A stretch of DNA of 64,000 nucleotides from Baylisascaris procyonis (taxonomy: Eukaryota > Nematoda > Chromadorea > Rhabditida > Ascarididae): the NCBI GenBank assembly GCA_037389465.1, contig JAZARR010000078.1:1302001-1366000 (forward strand), in the 5' to 3' direction. Numbering within the stretch: the stretch's first letter is position 1; the number at the start of each line of letters is the position of its first letter. Shown piece by piece: positions 1 through 12,085 of this stretch. The position numbers were made by a program, and so were the translations under genes. A model generated the notes under the pieces. It had not been told where the DNA came from. It made no database searches and saw only the letters and a program-made list of their open reading frames with translations.

Positions 1-1
1 A

Positions 2-3000
2 CGACGAAAGCTTTCGAAGAAAATAGCATATCATCGAGTGCATTTAGGATCGCTTTTTCTTCTGGCCGGTAATACAACATCAACCGCACAGAGTGCAATC
101 TTTGTGAGTGCACCGGTAGCATGCCAACGATCGCAAGGACGTTTCAGTTTCAAGTAAGTCTGACATATCTATTTCTTAAGTTTGTTTCTGTCGTTTTTAT
201 GAATGGGTTGCTCTGCATTTTACTTGTTTATTCTTAAAGTAGTGAATCTATCATCAAGTATTGGTTTTTAATAGTTTAACATGTTGGCTCGTTGTTGCAC
301 AATTTAGATTCGTTATTCCGACCACCCATCATGGGATTAAGAGATTTCTGGAACTGCTTATCATTAAGTGCATTTTTCAAAACTTTAGTATATTCTGATA
401 TTTCAAAGCATTGCCTTCCTCCTAGCTTCAAGTGCTAGTCTAAAAAGCTACAGGTGATATTTTAAGAGCAGTGAAGCACAACAGGTCTTCTCAGGTGAAA
501 TGTTATTTACCTGTGAGGTGGATTCTCAGTACAGTGGGAATCAAGCGGTGTCTAGCATATATGCTCGAAGTCGACTCACTTTGATTGTAGATACTGGCTG
601 TATAGTGGAGCGTTAATTGAAGTTGTTCTATTAAAGCCGCCAAATCCTCAGAGACGACAACTTCAGGTGAGCTGTTTCAGTCGAGTGATTTCTTCAAATT
701 GAGCATTCATTCTGCTTAGGATACGGATTTTTCGATGCGTTCAAGTAATAATACTAACAAAATCCGAATGCCTAGTTAAAAACTTCCAATTCCAATATGC
801 TATTCCGGAGAATCGTTGCCGAAAATGAAAATTTTTTCTTGGATATTGTTTTTCACGAAAATTTGCAGCAAAAAAATCAGTTCGAATTAGACGATCTTTT
901 CCATGCAGCAGTAATGTTTTAAGAAAGAGATAGTCAAATTGCTTTAATAAGCTTCATGCTTGATTAAGATAATTATTTGCTAATCATATAAGGCACAAAT
1001 CGTACTAATAGTCACTAGTACTTTAAGGTGTTACTTCGGCCAGCAATCAATTGTAATATTTTGCGGCCACGAAATGATATCTGTCGTGTGAGCATTCCGG
1101 AAATGAATGAGCCGTTCCGTATTGGTATCCGTGCTTTCCGGCTTCAAGACGAGTCGGTGGGCAGTTTTGCGATGATCTCCGACATCGAATATCGTGCTGA
1201 TGTCTGTCTCGAAACAAGTAAATTGATATTGGGTTACTTCATCCATCTTGTTCGATCATTAGTTGCTTACCGTAGTGCGAATTGAGATGCCGATTTCTGA
1301 CGGACTTCAATCCTTCAAAAGGCTCGATGTCCATCTTCACGCAAGTTGCCTTTCTATTTATTAGGGATTCTTTACAAAATATTTGACAAGTGTTTCTCTT
1401 CAAAACAGCGTAGGTAGTGGGAGATGGTCGGCACGATAGCTCACTGAAGCCGTCTGATGTCTGAAGACCTCTTTGGAAGAAGTTATTTTGTATCATAAAG
1501 GCATGTGGCTTATATAAAAACTATGCATTTCTTTTGTATTGACCGTAACTTATTCAGGGTTTTCAAGGATTTTCGGAGGGCGTCTTGTCCCACCAGTTTT
1601 ATGGCATGACATCGCTGCAACTGCATCTGAATACAGTTGCATGGATTTTAACGTCAACTGCCGTTGGTCAAGTACGCTGGCAGCTTCTTCTGAATGGAGA
1701 GTGTCAAGTCACTTGAAGCAATGGGATGAGGTGATTGGCTTACGAACTCGTCCTTCGGGCACGTTCTTCTACCAGTTCGTCGACACGATGGCCGAAAAAC
1801 CATACGCACTGCTTCGATCTGACCTAATCCCTTGTACCAGCACCGTTTCTTCTCTTTCTTTCAGGTTCATCCTTAAATTGATAGCCCACCATAGGCTGAT
1901 TGATGTTTTAGCATGAAACCGAATATTCGCGAACCGACTCATCCACCTGCTGAGCACTTTTCAGCGAGTAAATAGAGATTTTTGGTGGTGGCGCATTGAT
2001 GTTTTTCTTTCGAATGCAGAAATAACCTCTTCACTGTTGAAGTAGATATTAACGTTTTTCTTTCTACGATGAGTTACAACCGATTTTTGATAATTTTTCA
2101 ATAGCATTCGTAGATACATTGATTTAATTTAAATTCTTACTTATGAACATTAGTATGATTGCTTCTTATAGTCGTCTTATAAGTTTATGAAGAACAAACT
2201 TTATTCAAATTTCATAGAAACTGTTTAACTAACCTTACTTGATATAGCGGAGAAATTGTGCTCCCAGAATGCAGCAAAGACAAAAAGGTAGAAGAACTAT
2301 AGCTCATAGTTGAGCAGCGAGTTTTTATTATCTACAATTCTCCACTATGTTGACGTTTTAAATAAAATCGCTTCATTTGCACGTTGATAATTATAGGAAG
2401 TCTGATTGCAGTTCTACGATGTACGCATATATTATGATAATAAATGAGGAAAGTGGGTTGAGGTGAGAAATGCACATAGAACTAATTAATTGAGTATGTC
2501 ATTGAGTTATGCTCTGCTGTTATCGATATAGGTATTCGACTTGCAGGTATTGGCTTGGACCAGGCACGCAAGTGCAGATTTGCTCAATAACAGCTTTAAA
2601 TGTTGTGATCAGCTGTGTCTATCTCAGCGAGGCCGATTCACCAGGTCCAATAACTGTAGACGTTGATGCACCATCTGAGGATCCTTTCCGAGTAAAATTT
2701 TTTTATTGCTATCTAATATTAGCTTTTTTTGCAGACATTTTTCTTACAAGTACTTCGTAAATTATTTCTGAGGCTATGATGCTTCCTATAAGCAAACGAG
2801 AAATTAAAAAAAAAAGAAACGCGAAATGGGGATTCTACTGTTAGCTTTCAAAAGCTGGAAAGAAGCATGAAAATTAGTTATGTATATTATGTGAACAAAT
2901 TTTTAGTTAAAAGGAGGGGTATAAACGAATTCATTGTGCTGATTTTAGAAGTAATGAGCATTTCCCTAATGAATATATGAAAACATGAGCGTTACATTAG

Positions 3001-6000
3001 CGTTTAAGTTTGGAAGCCCAAATACTAGACAAATATTGGAGCGTCTTTATTTAAACAACTATTTTTGCAGTTCGTTTTCGAAGTGATTGAATTCGATCGC
3101 TCTAAAGGTGGTCTCTTTGTGGTGGACGACTTAGAGTATTCAGGAAAGCTTTGCAATGAGCCAATAACACCTCCAACTACAACAATCGATCCACCTCTCG
3201 TTTCGAATCTCTTCGCACTGCAGACTGCCCCAGAAGGTGTAAAGGTGAATATGGGCATTAACTTAAAATCTCTATTCGTAAAGGGTAGGAGTTTATTCTG
3301 TGATCGTTGACTGTTCAATGGAAACTGGCTGAATATGCAAAAGCTTCTTGGCAGATCATTTTAGCAGCCGTATCTACATCTGTTTGTGGGTGCTAAATTT
3401 CGGGATACTTGTTCGTCGCCATTTTTGTTCTGTTCCATCGTTTTATTAAAAATGTACTTTTATTTATTTATTTTTTGGCAAATTTGCTTTGCAAGATTAG
3501 GTTTTCATCAGGCCATCTCCATTCATATCTATGTGCGTTTACCCTTTTTTGATTAAGGCTCCATTCATCAAGTTCGTTGAACAGTTGCGCATACATTCGC
3601 TTACTCATGAACTAGCGGGAAAGTTAGTCGATCGGCAGAAAACAGCGATAGTTTTATGAACTTTCATTATTTCATAAATTCATGATAGGTATATCAGTCT
3701 GCATTGCACAGCTCGCATGCAACGGCCATCTACTTGATAGTGAATAAAGCTGAATTTACTGCAGTCATCCAAATGGAACTTATTTCTCTAATATTTCTTT
3801 TATTTTTCTTTTTCTTCAAAAATGTCCGAGAATGTAATATGTTTTTGTAGGAATATTCAACGTCACTAAATTGTGATTTCGAAGCGGATTTCTGTGCTCA
3901 GTGGGAAAGTGACGGTAAATGGGAATACGGCGTTACGCCAAACAACGAACTATTTGAACTGCCGAAGTTCATCGAAGGTTTGCTTGAAAATTCTCTGTTG
4001 AAAACACTAAGCACATCATCGAATACATTTCTGCAATTCTTCGTCATGTTGCTTTATTATTCTCATATCCTCATCTTATCACCAAATTTATACACTCACT
4101 GTCTATCTTCCTACCGTTCTGGCTACACTTTCTTCAGTAGTTTTTTTTCGTCTTCTAGCAGATAAACGGCAAAGATATCGATCCTGCCGCAGTAAGCAGA
4201 CAGTTCTTACGTTTTTATAAACAAGAAATCCTCTGAAAAAAAATTTAAAACCAAATTTGACATTTAATTATTAATGTTATTACTGCTACATTTGACTATT
4301 ATGTTATCACGCGCACTGATATTTGATTATTGCTATTCAAAGAAGCAGCAGGTGAGAACGTGATATCTCTGCAGGTAATGTTGTGGTGGCTCTTCTGGAT
4401 GGTGTCGACAGCGCGACGTTAACATCTCGCCCTGTGCCGTGTGCAATGAATGCCGTCGTTACAGTCGCATATTATCGTTCAGAGCATGCCAAGCTGCGGA
4501 TATGCATCGAAGAGCGCTGTGTTGTTGCTGGAAATTCTTCCGGTTATTTTAAATATCTTCTTTGTCCATATTGCTCACCTTTTGCAGCCACTTCGTCCAG
4601 ATTGTCACCTCCTCGTGCTGTGGATGTATTAAGCAAATTGCACATACATTTGAGTAGCAGAAGTTAAATATCATATTGTACAGGTATTTCTGAGTGACGT
4701 GTCACGAGTCTGTCTCTAATTTTTGCTCCTCAGCTCGTTTGGCTTGACGTATGCAAAACGGTGGGATTTTGAGTATGTGATCACTATTCTTCAGCAAACC
4801 TGTGGTCCTACTTTCGAGCCATGCAGAAATTACCGGTGTATTTTTCCTGCTTCGTGTTGCGAACGTTCATGTTTGAACCGAAGAACTGAATGACTGAATG
4901 ACTTAAATCTCATAGCATTTAAATAGCACTGCATGGCGAGCGGTTCTTAGCTGAGATGAGCTGTGGTATGGAGATCAGGTGCCAGAATATCTTGGAGTCT
5001 CCAATTACGCTACAAATATCAAAAAGCCAAGGATGTTGTGTTATGAAGGATCGGAACCAGGGTGGAGGTCAAAATATCATGGGAGTCCTGTACCTACGTC
5101 TAAATCCAAAAAGGCTGGGTACAGTCCCTCCTGACCGTCCAGCCAAGAGCTCAATGAGGTCTGCGATACTTGTGCGAAATTAGCTCACAGCGCTCAGGTT
5201 TTACATTCTACCAGATCTTACGTTTTTTTCAGGACACTTGGCTATTCATATTGAATCAGGAAGGTCGTTTCGTATCAAAATCGTCGTAAAATCATCAGCC
5301 TCAGCAATTGCCGTCATACGACGAATTGAAGCCAAGGGACATATTTGTCCATTACCATCGCCTAATGAACTGGCTTGCGGCTTGCTCAAATGCGATTTTA
5401 ACGGCCAACTTTGTGCTTATAGTAGTGAATCGAGCCGTTCTGATAGCCTAAAATTCGAGCTGTTCGAAGGTCAACCAGGTAATTTTTGAACGCCAAATTA
5501 CTGAATAATTCTCTTTGATTACATGAACAGTCGATAATTGATGAAAACTCAATGGGATTCTGTTTATCTCCGTATTTATTCAAGAGGAGTGGAAGTGGTT
5601 GGATTATGGGCACTCGAGTTTCATATATTCAAAATTTGTAATTGTTTTTCTAAATAATAAAATAACAAATATAACGGCTGTTTTCAACAACAAATATAGT
5701 ATCATTGCTGTCTGGAATAGCCTCTATTACAAGAAAAAATGCGTTTTAGGCGTGAAGTGCGTTATCAATGGATCAGTGGAAAGAGCTATTCTACGTTCTC
5801 CTCGGTTTGAGCTGACAAGGCCGGTCGATGTGGAAATCGTGGTTTGTATCTTCGAAAAAACATTATTTATTCTGTGAAAAATCAAATTTTTACGCAGTGA
5901 AGCAACGGTAGGCGAAGGTGTGAAAAGGAATTCCTCAAAGTGGGATTAAAGAATAGTTTATTCTTTCTACCTGATGGCCATTTAGAGGTAGCCATACTTT

Positions 6001-6722
6001 CTAGGCATACCGATTATACATGGAGTTGTAACCATATTTCGCCACTGTGAATCAAAGTTGATGCAGATGGGCTCAAAGGGTTCTGGTTATGAAGGTTATT
6101 AATTATTCTTCTCACTACACTATTAGAGGGACGGCCAATTTTCAGAAGGCAGTTTTCGGCTTCACGTTGTGTAGCCTAGAAGGGTGCACATAGGCTTGAG
6201 AGAGCGTGAATCACGCATGTACATATACCCGGTATCCGCTGCAGCCCGAAATTCCGCGAAGAACCATTTAGACGATTCATAAATGCCGAAATCTCCTTCG
6301 ATCGAAATTTTTTTTTGAAATAGCTAAGCCAGATTTATTCACCACCTCGGCATTGTCAATGTCAAGAAAGAGAGACTTGCATGAACCTAGAAACGTTAGT
6401 CAGTGCAGCACGGAAAATAATCGGTAGAAATAAACAGTCTACAGAAGTGTCAGCAATTTTTTCTTTGCAGCTTTATCAGCCAACTTTCGGCTCGCAGACT
6501 TTTCTTTGCGGTGATGGCAACGAAAGTTTCGATCGCTGTCAACTACTTTTGGGACCAAAAATTGAAGTTCCTAAGGTTCTTCCGATTCGATTCCGGCTTG
6601 ATATTGAGGTTCGGCAGATTGCATTTGTGATGTTCCATGACAAATTTTTGCAGTTTGGTCCTGCCACCTTCACACTTTTCTCTGTCAAAGTTTTTGATGA
6701 ACGTGGAGAGCCGATTTGTTAG
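2..6722 (+). CDS. Multi-MAM-domain extracellular protein, 3' part of gene
   Basis: Likely secreted or cell-surface protein built of MAM-type modules (adhesive beta-sandwich domains found in receptors and matrix proteins). Exons: 2-153, 591-666, 1028-1217, 1558-1864, 2547-2691, 3071-3244, 3851-3977, 4375 to about 4520, 5233-5478, 5585-5617, 5750-5841, 6471-6722 (TAG stop). Phases agree at every join except 4520/5233. Module starts show the C-x-F...C-x-W/Y pattern: SCMDFNVNCRW (exon at 1558), LNCDFEADFCAQW (3851), LKCDFNGQLCAY (5233). Each is followed by the typical LRSP/LRSD-IPC step and an F-x-YW strand (FKYWLYSG across 153/591; RYWLGPG at 2547). At least three complete modules and one partial N-terminal one are present. 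No membrane segment follows the last module and the protein ends in GEPIC, so this end is probably secreted. The 5' part lies outside the window. Family assignment is by motif reading; the individual gene is not recognised. Confidence 0.8.
3851..3977 (+). CDS. Exon of MAM protein opening a new module
   Basis: A 42-codon exon with acceptor TTTTTGTAG and donor GAAG/GTTTGC. It opens a module with the residues LNCDFEADFCAQW, spacing as expected for the first two cysteines and the tryptophan of a MAM domain. It is listed separately because it gives the clearest domain evidence for the whole gene. It enters in phase 0 from the exon ending at 3244 and leaves in phase 1 to the exon starting at 4375. 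Confidence 0.75.
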
Positions 6723-7768
6723 ACAAAAAGACTCTCTATTTTCAATTCGTTGCATAAATATTGTAGCAGAAAGTGAAATATCCAAGTAAAAATATTCTCG
6801 TTTAGAATATGCTGTCACTTATTCGAGGACAATGCCAATTTTAAAACTAGTTTTCGGCAATATTTCAGATCTAATGAAAGGTAATTTTCAGTCTCTACAT
6901 CATGAAATAGTTACTCACTGAAAAGAGAAATTCGAGAGGAAAGAGGAAGGAGACTCCTATTCTATATGGTTGATTATTTTAGCCAAAGCAAGATCTGACA
7001 CAAATTCAGCAGTTATGCTAAATGGTAGCATAAGTGAAGGTACAGGGTGGATAAAATTAACCCGAAGCCTATTCGCTCCGACGTGGAGTTGTATCTATAC
7101 TCATCTTTGAGTGATTATGTAAAGCCTTTAGTTGATATGGAGACGAAGGTAAAAGCAAGATCTGATACTCTTTGCACCTTTCACCTCTCGCTTCGCGCTC
7201 ATGTTAATGATATCTCTTAACAATAGCAACAACAACAATAATTGTTGCCGTAGCGACGGTCGTTTGCTCTCAAAAACTTTTCTTCAAATCATAGAGTAGT
7301 AGTGGACTTGAGTTGACAAAGATGCATGAGGGAAGTTGGGTAAATTTAACAGCATTAAAGTAGATAAACATTTTAGAGGAATAAAGAATATAGGGAAAAA
7401 TAAGAGTATAAAAAATAAAAAAATACATCTTTCATTCAAATTTCGACCACTCATAGGGCAACAGACCTAATAAGTGACTTAAAAAAGTGCTCAATGCTAC
7501 TCAACACCACAATGTACGTCTGTGTGAATGTAATTATCATTGTGTTGTTGTAAACTGCAAACATCCGAAATCTTTTTTTATACCTACCTACGCGATAAGG
7601 GAACCCTACTTCTTTCGATATGGCCGTTGATTTCGTTTGGTATTTTGTTCGTTTCATCTATAACATTTCCCATGTGTTCATATTTTTCTCACTTTGTCTA
7701 GAAATATTTTTTTCAACTTTTTATCAGCGTTGTTTAGTTGAATAATATTTCTTGTTATTTTGTTTACT

Positions 7769-8281
7769 TTATTTTTCCCACTCCATCATAAACAACACTT
7801 TATTGCTGGAGAGTTCACTAAGCGTTCTACTATCAATAGCTTCATAAAACGCTTCCGATGTCAAACACTTTTCGAATCGGGGATTTATTTGGAACGTTTC
7901 TCGCGCCACGATGAGTGTCTTCTCCTGAAAGATGATAGTGTTTGTTGAATGAGCTTGAAGCTTGTACAAATAAAACAATATACTTCGCCGAACATAAATC
8001 TCATTTTGATTACCTAGTGATTGGTTGTTGTGTTAGCCTTTCACCTTTATTTCCGGAATTCCCAATAGGGTATCATTTTGCATTTGCGATTTGATACAAA
8101 TTAATAGCCCTTCGAAATACCGAATGAACTTTTGAAGCATTTTATTGGCGAAGTAGCCTTTAGGTTTAGGTGGCATACCTTTTAGGTTGGCTTTTAGTGT
8201 TGTATGTGGAGGATCGTAACGACCAGCTGCGTTTCTTGCGCCAAACATATTCGGCATCTTGAAGCGGAACTGTCTTCTCAT
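7769..8281 (-). CDS. Small basic protein, 130 residues, two exons
   Basis: Exon 1 is 8281-8045 (79 codons, donor ATAAAG/GTGAAA) and exon 2 is 7924-7769 (acceptor ATCTTTCAG, TAA stop). Both joins are phase 0, and an in-frame TAA lies upstream of the ATG at 8281, so the model looks complete. The N-terminus is strongly basic (MRRQFRFK) and Met-9 could be an alternative start. The middle has a Gly/Pro/Lys stretch and an amphipathic region around FIRYF; the C-terminus is LFMMEWEK. No signal peptide or membrane segment is seen. A basic start and small size would suit a mitochondrial or ribosome-associated protein, but this is a guess; the family is not recognised. The stop codon overlaps an AATAAA hexamer. 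The gene converges on the MAM gene, with about 1 kb between the stop codons. Confidence 0.6.
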
Positions 8282-9621
8282 AGTTCTCTTCTTTTAGTTC
8301 ACTAGATTTACCTAAGATGAATTCGATGACCGAACTTAGATTCCCTCGCTTTTAAATTCGTTAGAAAAACAACTGCATAGTTGCTATAGCATCAGGGCGC
8401 TACCACTTGGGCATACATAAGTAACTTGCGCTGATAACATGCAGAGTATTCCTTAAAAATAAGACCTTCACCACAAAAATTTACACGATATTTTGAAAAA
8501 GATTCGATTTTTGGAAAACCTTTGAATTCACAAAAAACTGGAAAAGGGTTGCGATATCTCACTCAAAAAAAAAAGAACTGTTCTTCATACAGAAACTGAT
8601 GGTTTAAAATAAATGAGTTGTTTACTCACATTCCGCCTCAATTTTAGGAAAACTTGATTCATTTCAAAATTGTAGGTATCCCGAATTCGAACACGAATTC
8701 AAGCTAATTTGACTTCATCCCATTAAATGAAATACCAAAAAGGAAACAGTTTGGTGCTAATGTGCTAGAAATTATAGAGGGTCGACATAATAGAAAAACT
8801 AACAAAATACTACGCTAGCTGGTGAGACCGCATTCGAAAAACTGGCAAGTGAAGTTTATAACTGGTGATTTATTCCTTTGTTTGGTAAATTATTGGTAGA
8901 TGAAACTTAATTGATGTTCTATTTTAAGACTCTTTTGAAAGTATTCATTTCCTCTTTTTTTTCTACTCAGATAATACGATCAGCCCACGCATTTGCAAAA
9001 AACTGCATAAAATAGTACAATATTTTCAGTATACATCAATTTCCTATCCTGACTGGGTACCGAGGATTTTTTGGGGGTTCATCCAATCTGTTTTAGCTAC
9101 CTCAAAGTAGTGAAGCCCCTGTGTCTTATCCACCTCGCGGTCTCAGCATGTCTGGGCCTTAAGCTTGCCTTGATTACGCTACTGTTTAAATTTAGGATGC
9201 AATTGTCGTTGAGCTACAGGTGCGTTGCTATAGGAAAGTAAAGTAGCTAAGTAGAGTTGAAGTAGGGAAGTAAAAGGTAGCTTTTTAGAAGGATGAAAAA
9301 TATAGCTATAATAAATGCATGTTGAGAATCTAAAGTTGTTGGGAGCCAGCAAGGAGGATGACGGTTTCGTAGTTTCAACGTACACCTCCTGAAGCAATTA
9401 TCCTCATACTGACCGAAACGGTATTTTCCACTCATATACTAACTACACTGAAGCAGCACGATGAAAAGCCTCTTCGAAGGACCACCGTCCTTAGTTGTGC
9501 TTATTGCCCTTGCTTTATATTATATTGCCGTACATGTCGAATGAACTTTGAAAAGGCATCATTCTACGCTAGTGGCGTGCAAATACTTCTCCGCCAGAAC
9601 AACGAGTTCGACATCGCAGTT
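8282..9621. other. Intergenic, no gene recognised
   Basis: Between the small basic gene and the first TATA repeat. Two overlapping minus-strand ORFs at 9435-9179 occupy different frames, have no splice or start support and cannot both be real, so neither is called. No repeat family recognised. Confidence 0.4.
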
Positions 9622-9710
9622 GTTAACGAGTGACCTGTTCTGATCAAATGACTTTTGTGATCGCAGTAATCGTGTGCTCTTCATTTGTGTAACATTTGTG
9701 TACATTTGTG

Positions 9711-9769
9711 TACCACATTAAGATCAAACAAGTGTGAGCATACAACACTTGTTTGATCTTAATGTGGTA
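9711..9769. repeat. Perfect 25-bp inverted repeat (hairpin)
   Basis: Left arm 9711-9735 and right arm 9745-9769 are perfect reverse complements, with the 9-base spacer GAGCATACA. The right arm corresponds to sequence in copy 2 of the TATA repeat; the left arm has no counterpart there. It therefore arose by local inverted duplication inside this copy. A shorter direct repeat (CATTTGTGTA) adjoins the left arm. Confidence 0.9.
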
Positions 9770-9818
9770 TCTCCCCCGTGTGGATTATGACATCCCCATG
9801 CCTTCGGGGCCGTAGCCG

Positions 9819-9828
9819 AAGATATAAA
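9819..9828 (+). promoter_or_regulatory. TATA box of repeat copy 1
   Basis: TATAAATAGG in the conserved part of the repeat, identical in copy 2. The position is approximate to a few bases. The conserved tract downstream would contain the start site if the element is transcribed. Confidence 0.5.
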
Positions 9829-9865
9829 TAGGCTGCGGTCTTGCCTGCTAACCAGTGTGTGTTTG

Positions 9866-12085
9866 AGTTTCCCCATTCATCGTTGTCTGACTTTCGTACT
9901 CGTAGTTAACGAGTATCTACTGCTCCGCAGATACGTCTTCACTCGCCAGATACGGTCGCAGAAGTAGTTCACGCTTGGAAGCAGAACCACACCCTTGCTA
10001 TCAGGAAGTAAGTTTTCTTCCACTTTCCTTTCTTTCGTTTTTCTCGCAACGCATGCTTTTTCCACTTGATTTTGCTTTTCTTTTCAAGACAATTCAAGAA
10101 ACTGGCTCAGCAAAATGGGCAAAGATTTACGTAATAGGTGTACTCCGGCGTTTTTAACTGCAGCTTCGTTGAACCGACTACAGTGCTTTGAGTTTCCATA
10201 GCTGCTATTAGTGGTCAGCTGAAGAGGTTTGAGCCTGGCGATGAGTTGGCGCACAGGATGATTCGACTGGTGCATGCTGCCCTCCTTGGTAAGCAGAACA
10301 GGTACGGGTGGCGAGAGGGGCATCGGAGATGTCGAAGGATCCTGCACTGACTATAATTACCAGATATGCTACTTATGCACAAGTGCTAACTTAACTTGTC
10401 ACCTGTTAAAACCAGGGTGCAGCTAAGCAATGCCCTAAGGTTAGGCTTCTTGAGTATGAAGCAACGGCTTCCGGTTTCGGTCTACTCATACCCTGAAGGA
10501 TGAAATAAGATAATGGGACGCTTTGCAGTACAGAACAAGTCAGGTTCTGCTTTGTAAGTGCAGAACCTGATTTATGAAAACAAACAATGGGACAAGTTGA
10601 AGCCTGGGGACGAAGCTAAAAACCTTTCGAAAAAGGGGAAAAAGTTACAAACAGTGAAACAGGAAGAGAAAAAGGTGGGGCAAAGGATGAAAAAAGTTCG
10701 CTGATTGTCTCTAACATCCCTGCAAAGCTTATAATTTTTTCTGCTAGCTAATGTTAACCAGTCGGCTGTATTAATTTCTAAGTTGATCAACAGTCACATA
10801 TACCAACATTTAACATGTATGCTAGTCACCTCTATTAGACATTTGCATAGAGTTTACCAATCTGCTGCATCGTACCTACAAACCTTGTTTAACCGACGCT
10901 CTCCCGACTCTGGGTGTGACAAACCCAGAGATCAGGTTTTAACGAAGCCTGACCATTGATCTCCTTCCTACCAACGTGCAACTTATTTTATGACCTATTG
11001 CGAGCAGTCGTTTCCACAGTCATACGCTTATATATATTTCTGCTTGTAATCAAATTTTGTAATCGTTTGTCAGCTAAGCTTGCACAGAGGTGCGATTTGA
11101 AAATAGTTACGCCTACTAAAATTCATATCTTGGCAGAAGCGAGATATGCGCAAGGTAGAACAGCGGTCCAAGCTTATGACTGTGAAGGAATTTCGGTTTC
11201 CAGTCGAGAATGAATTTTATTTTAACGCACGAAAGAGTTTCGTCTTTTTTGAAAGGGAGCTTAATTTTCATTATATAACTCTAAGTTTCATTAACCGATT
11301 GCCCGGTCGACACTGCTGTTTTGAATTAATATAAGCGGTCTATTCACATGTTATTCTCCAAATATGCATAGCAAATGAAAAAATGATTAAACCGAACCGG
11401 CTGTTCGTCCCTTTCCCTGCTTCCCATCCGCGATTTTCTCCCATCGATATAGTTCGTGTTGGTGCCTCGAAATATAGTTGCACTTTCCTCGCAACCACTT
11501 TCTTCCTCACTTACATTTTCTACAAACAATGATTGAGTGCTCTGTTAATCTCATATGGCATCTTATCCTACAGATTTTTTTGTAGTACATTTACACAATA
11601 AATGAATCAAATTAGTAATGATTGGTTTTTTAGTGCATCCTGTTGGTTAATGACGCTCACTTTAGCATCGATGATTTTTCGAAATAAGAATACTTAAACG
11701 ACTATGTTGCCATGCGCTAGTTTACAACACTACAGTTTGAAAAACGATTGAATTCGATTCACTTCAGCGAAATCATTGCAAATGAAACTAATCCATGTCG
11801 ATATACTTTGCAGGATTTTTTGTGCTGCAAGTGTTGCTCATATAGTTTTCATTTCTCTAAACAGCGCTAAGTATGTTCATTATAAACGACAATAATTGAG
11901 GATCACTTTTTATCGTAGAAATAATGCGTTGCAAATTGAAAAGTCAGTGATCAATCTCTGCTCCAAGCTTCATACGGTATGCAGTTAAAACCTCCCAGCA
12001 AGTGCGTCTAATCAAATAACTTCAAATTTCCACTTGAATGTCCCACTAGGTTATTCCTGGATATTGATGTATCACATACGCTATT
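9866..12085. other. Intergenic, possible retroelement remnant
   Basis: Downstream of repeat copy 1 the sequence is GC-richer to about 10350 and contains short broken plus-strand frames (for example one starting ATGGGCAAAGATTTACG near 10112 and stopping within 30 codons). This could be the decayed 5' coding part of the same element, but no reverse transcriptase, protease or gag motif can be read. From 10350 to 12085 nothing is recognised. Confidence 0.3.

Larger units (their letters stand above)
9622..9865 (+). mobile_element. TATA-containing repeat, copy 1 (LTR/promoter-like)
   Basis: About 200 bases match the copy at 13385-13591 almost base for base over long stretches, for example GTTAACGAGTGACCTGTTC at the start and GATATAAATAGGCTGCGG near the end. 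TATAAATA, followed about 30 bases later by a conserved CTGCTAACCAGTGTGTG, is what a U3/R border of an LTR, or another retroelement promoter, looks like. A conserved small stem (CTTCGG...CCGAAG) sits just upstream of the TATA box. Compared with copy 2, this copy has about 40 extra bases forming an inverted duplication (see hairpin entry). Similarity continues weakly downstream to about 9920. No gag or pol frame follows, so this is a solo or decayed element. Alternatives: the promoter of a SINE-like or non-LTR family. Confidence 0.6.

Noticed and set aside
1031..1246. Minus-strand ORF opposite a MAM exon
   Set aside because: Shadow of the plus-strand coding exon at 1028-1217.
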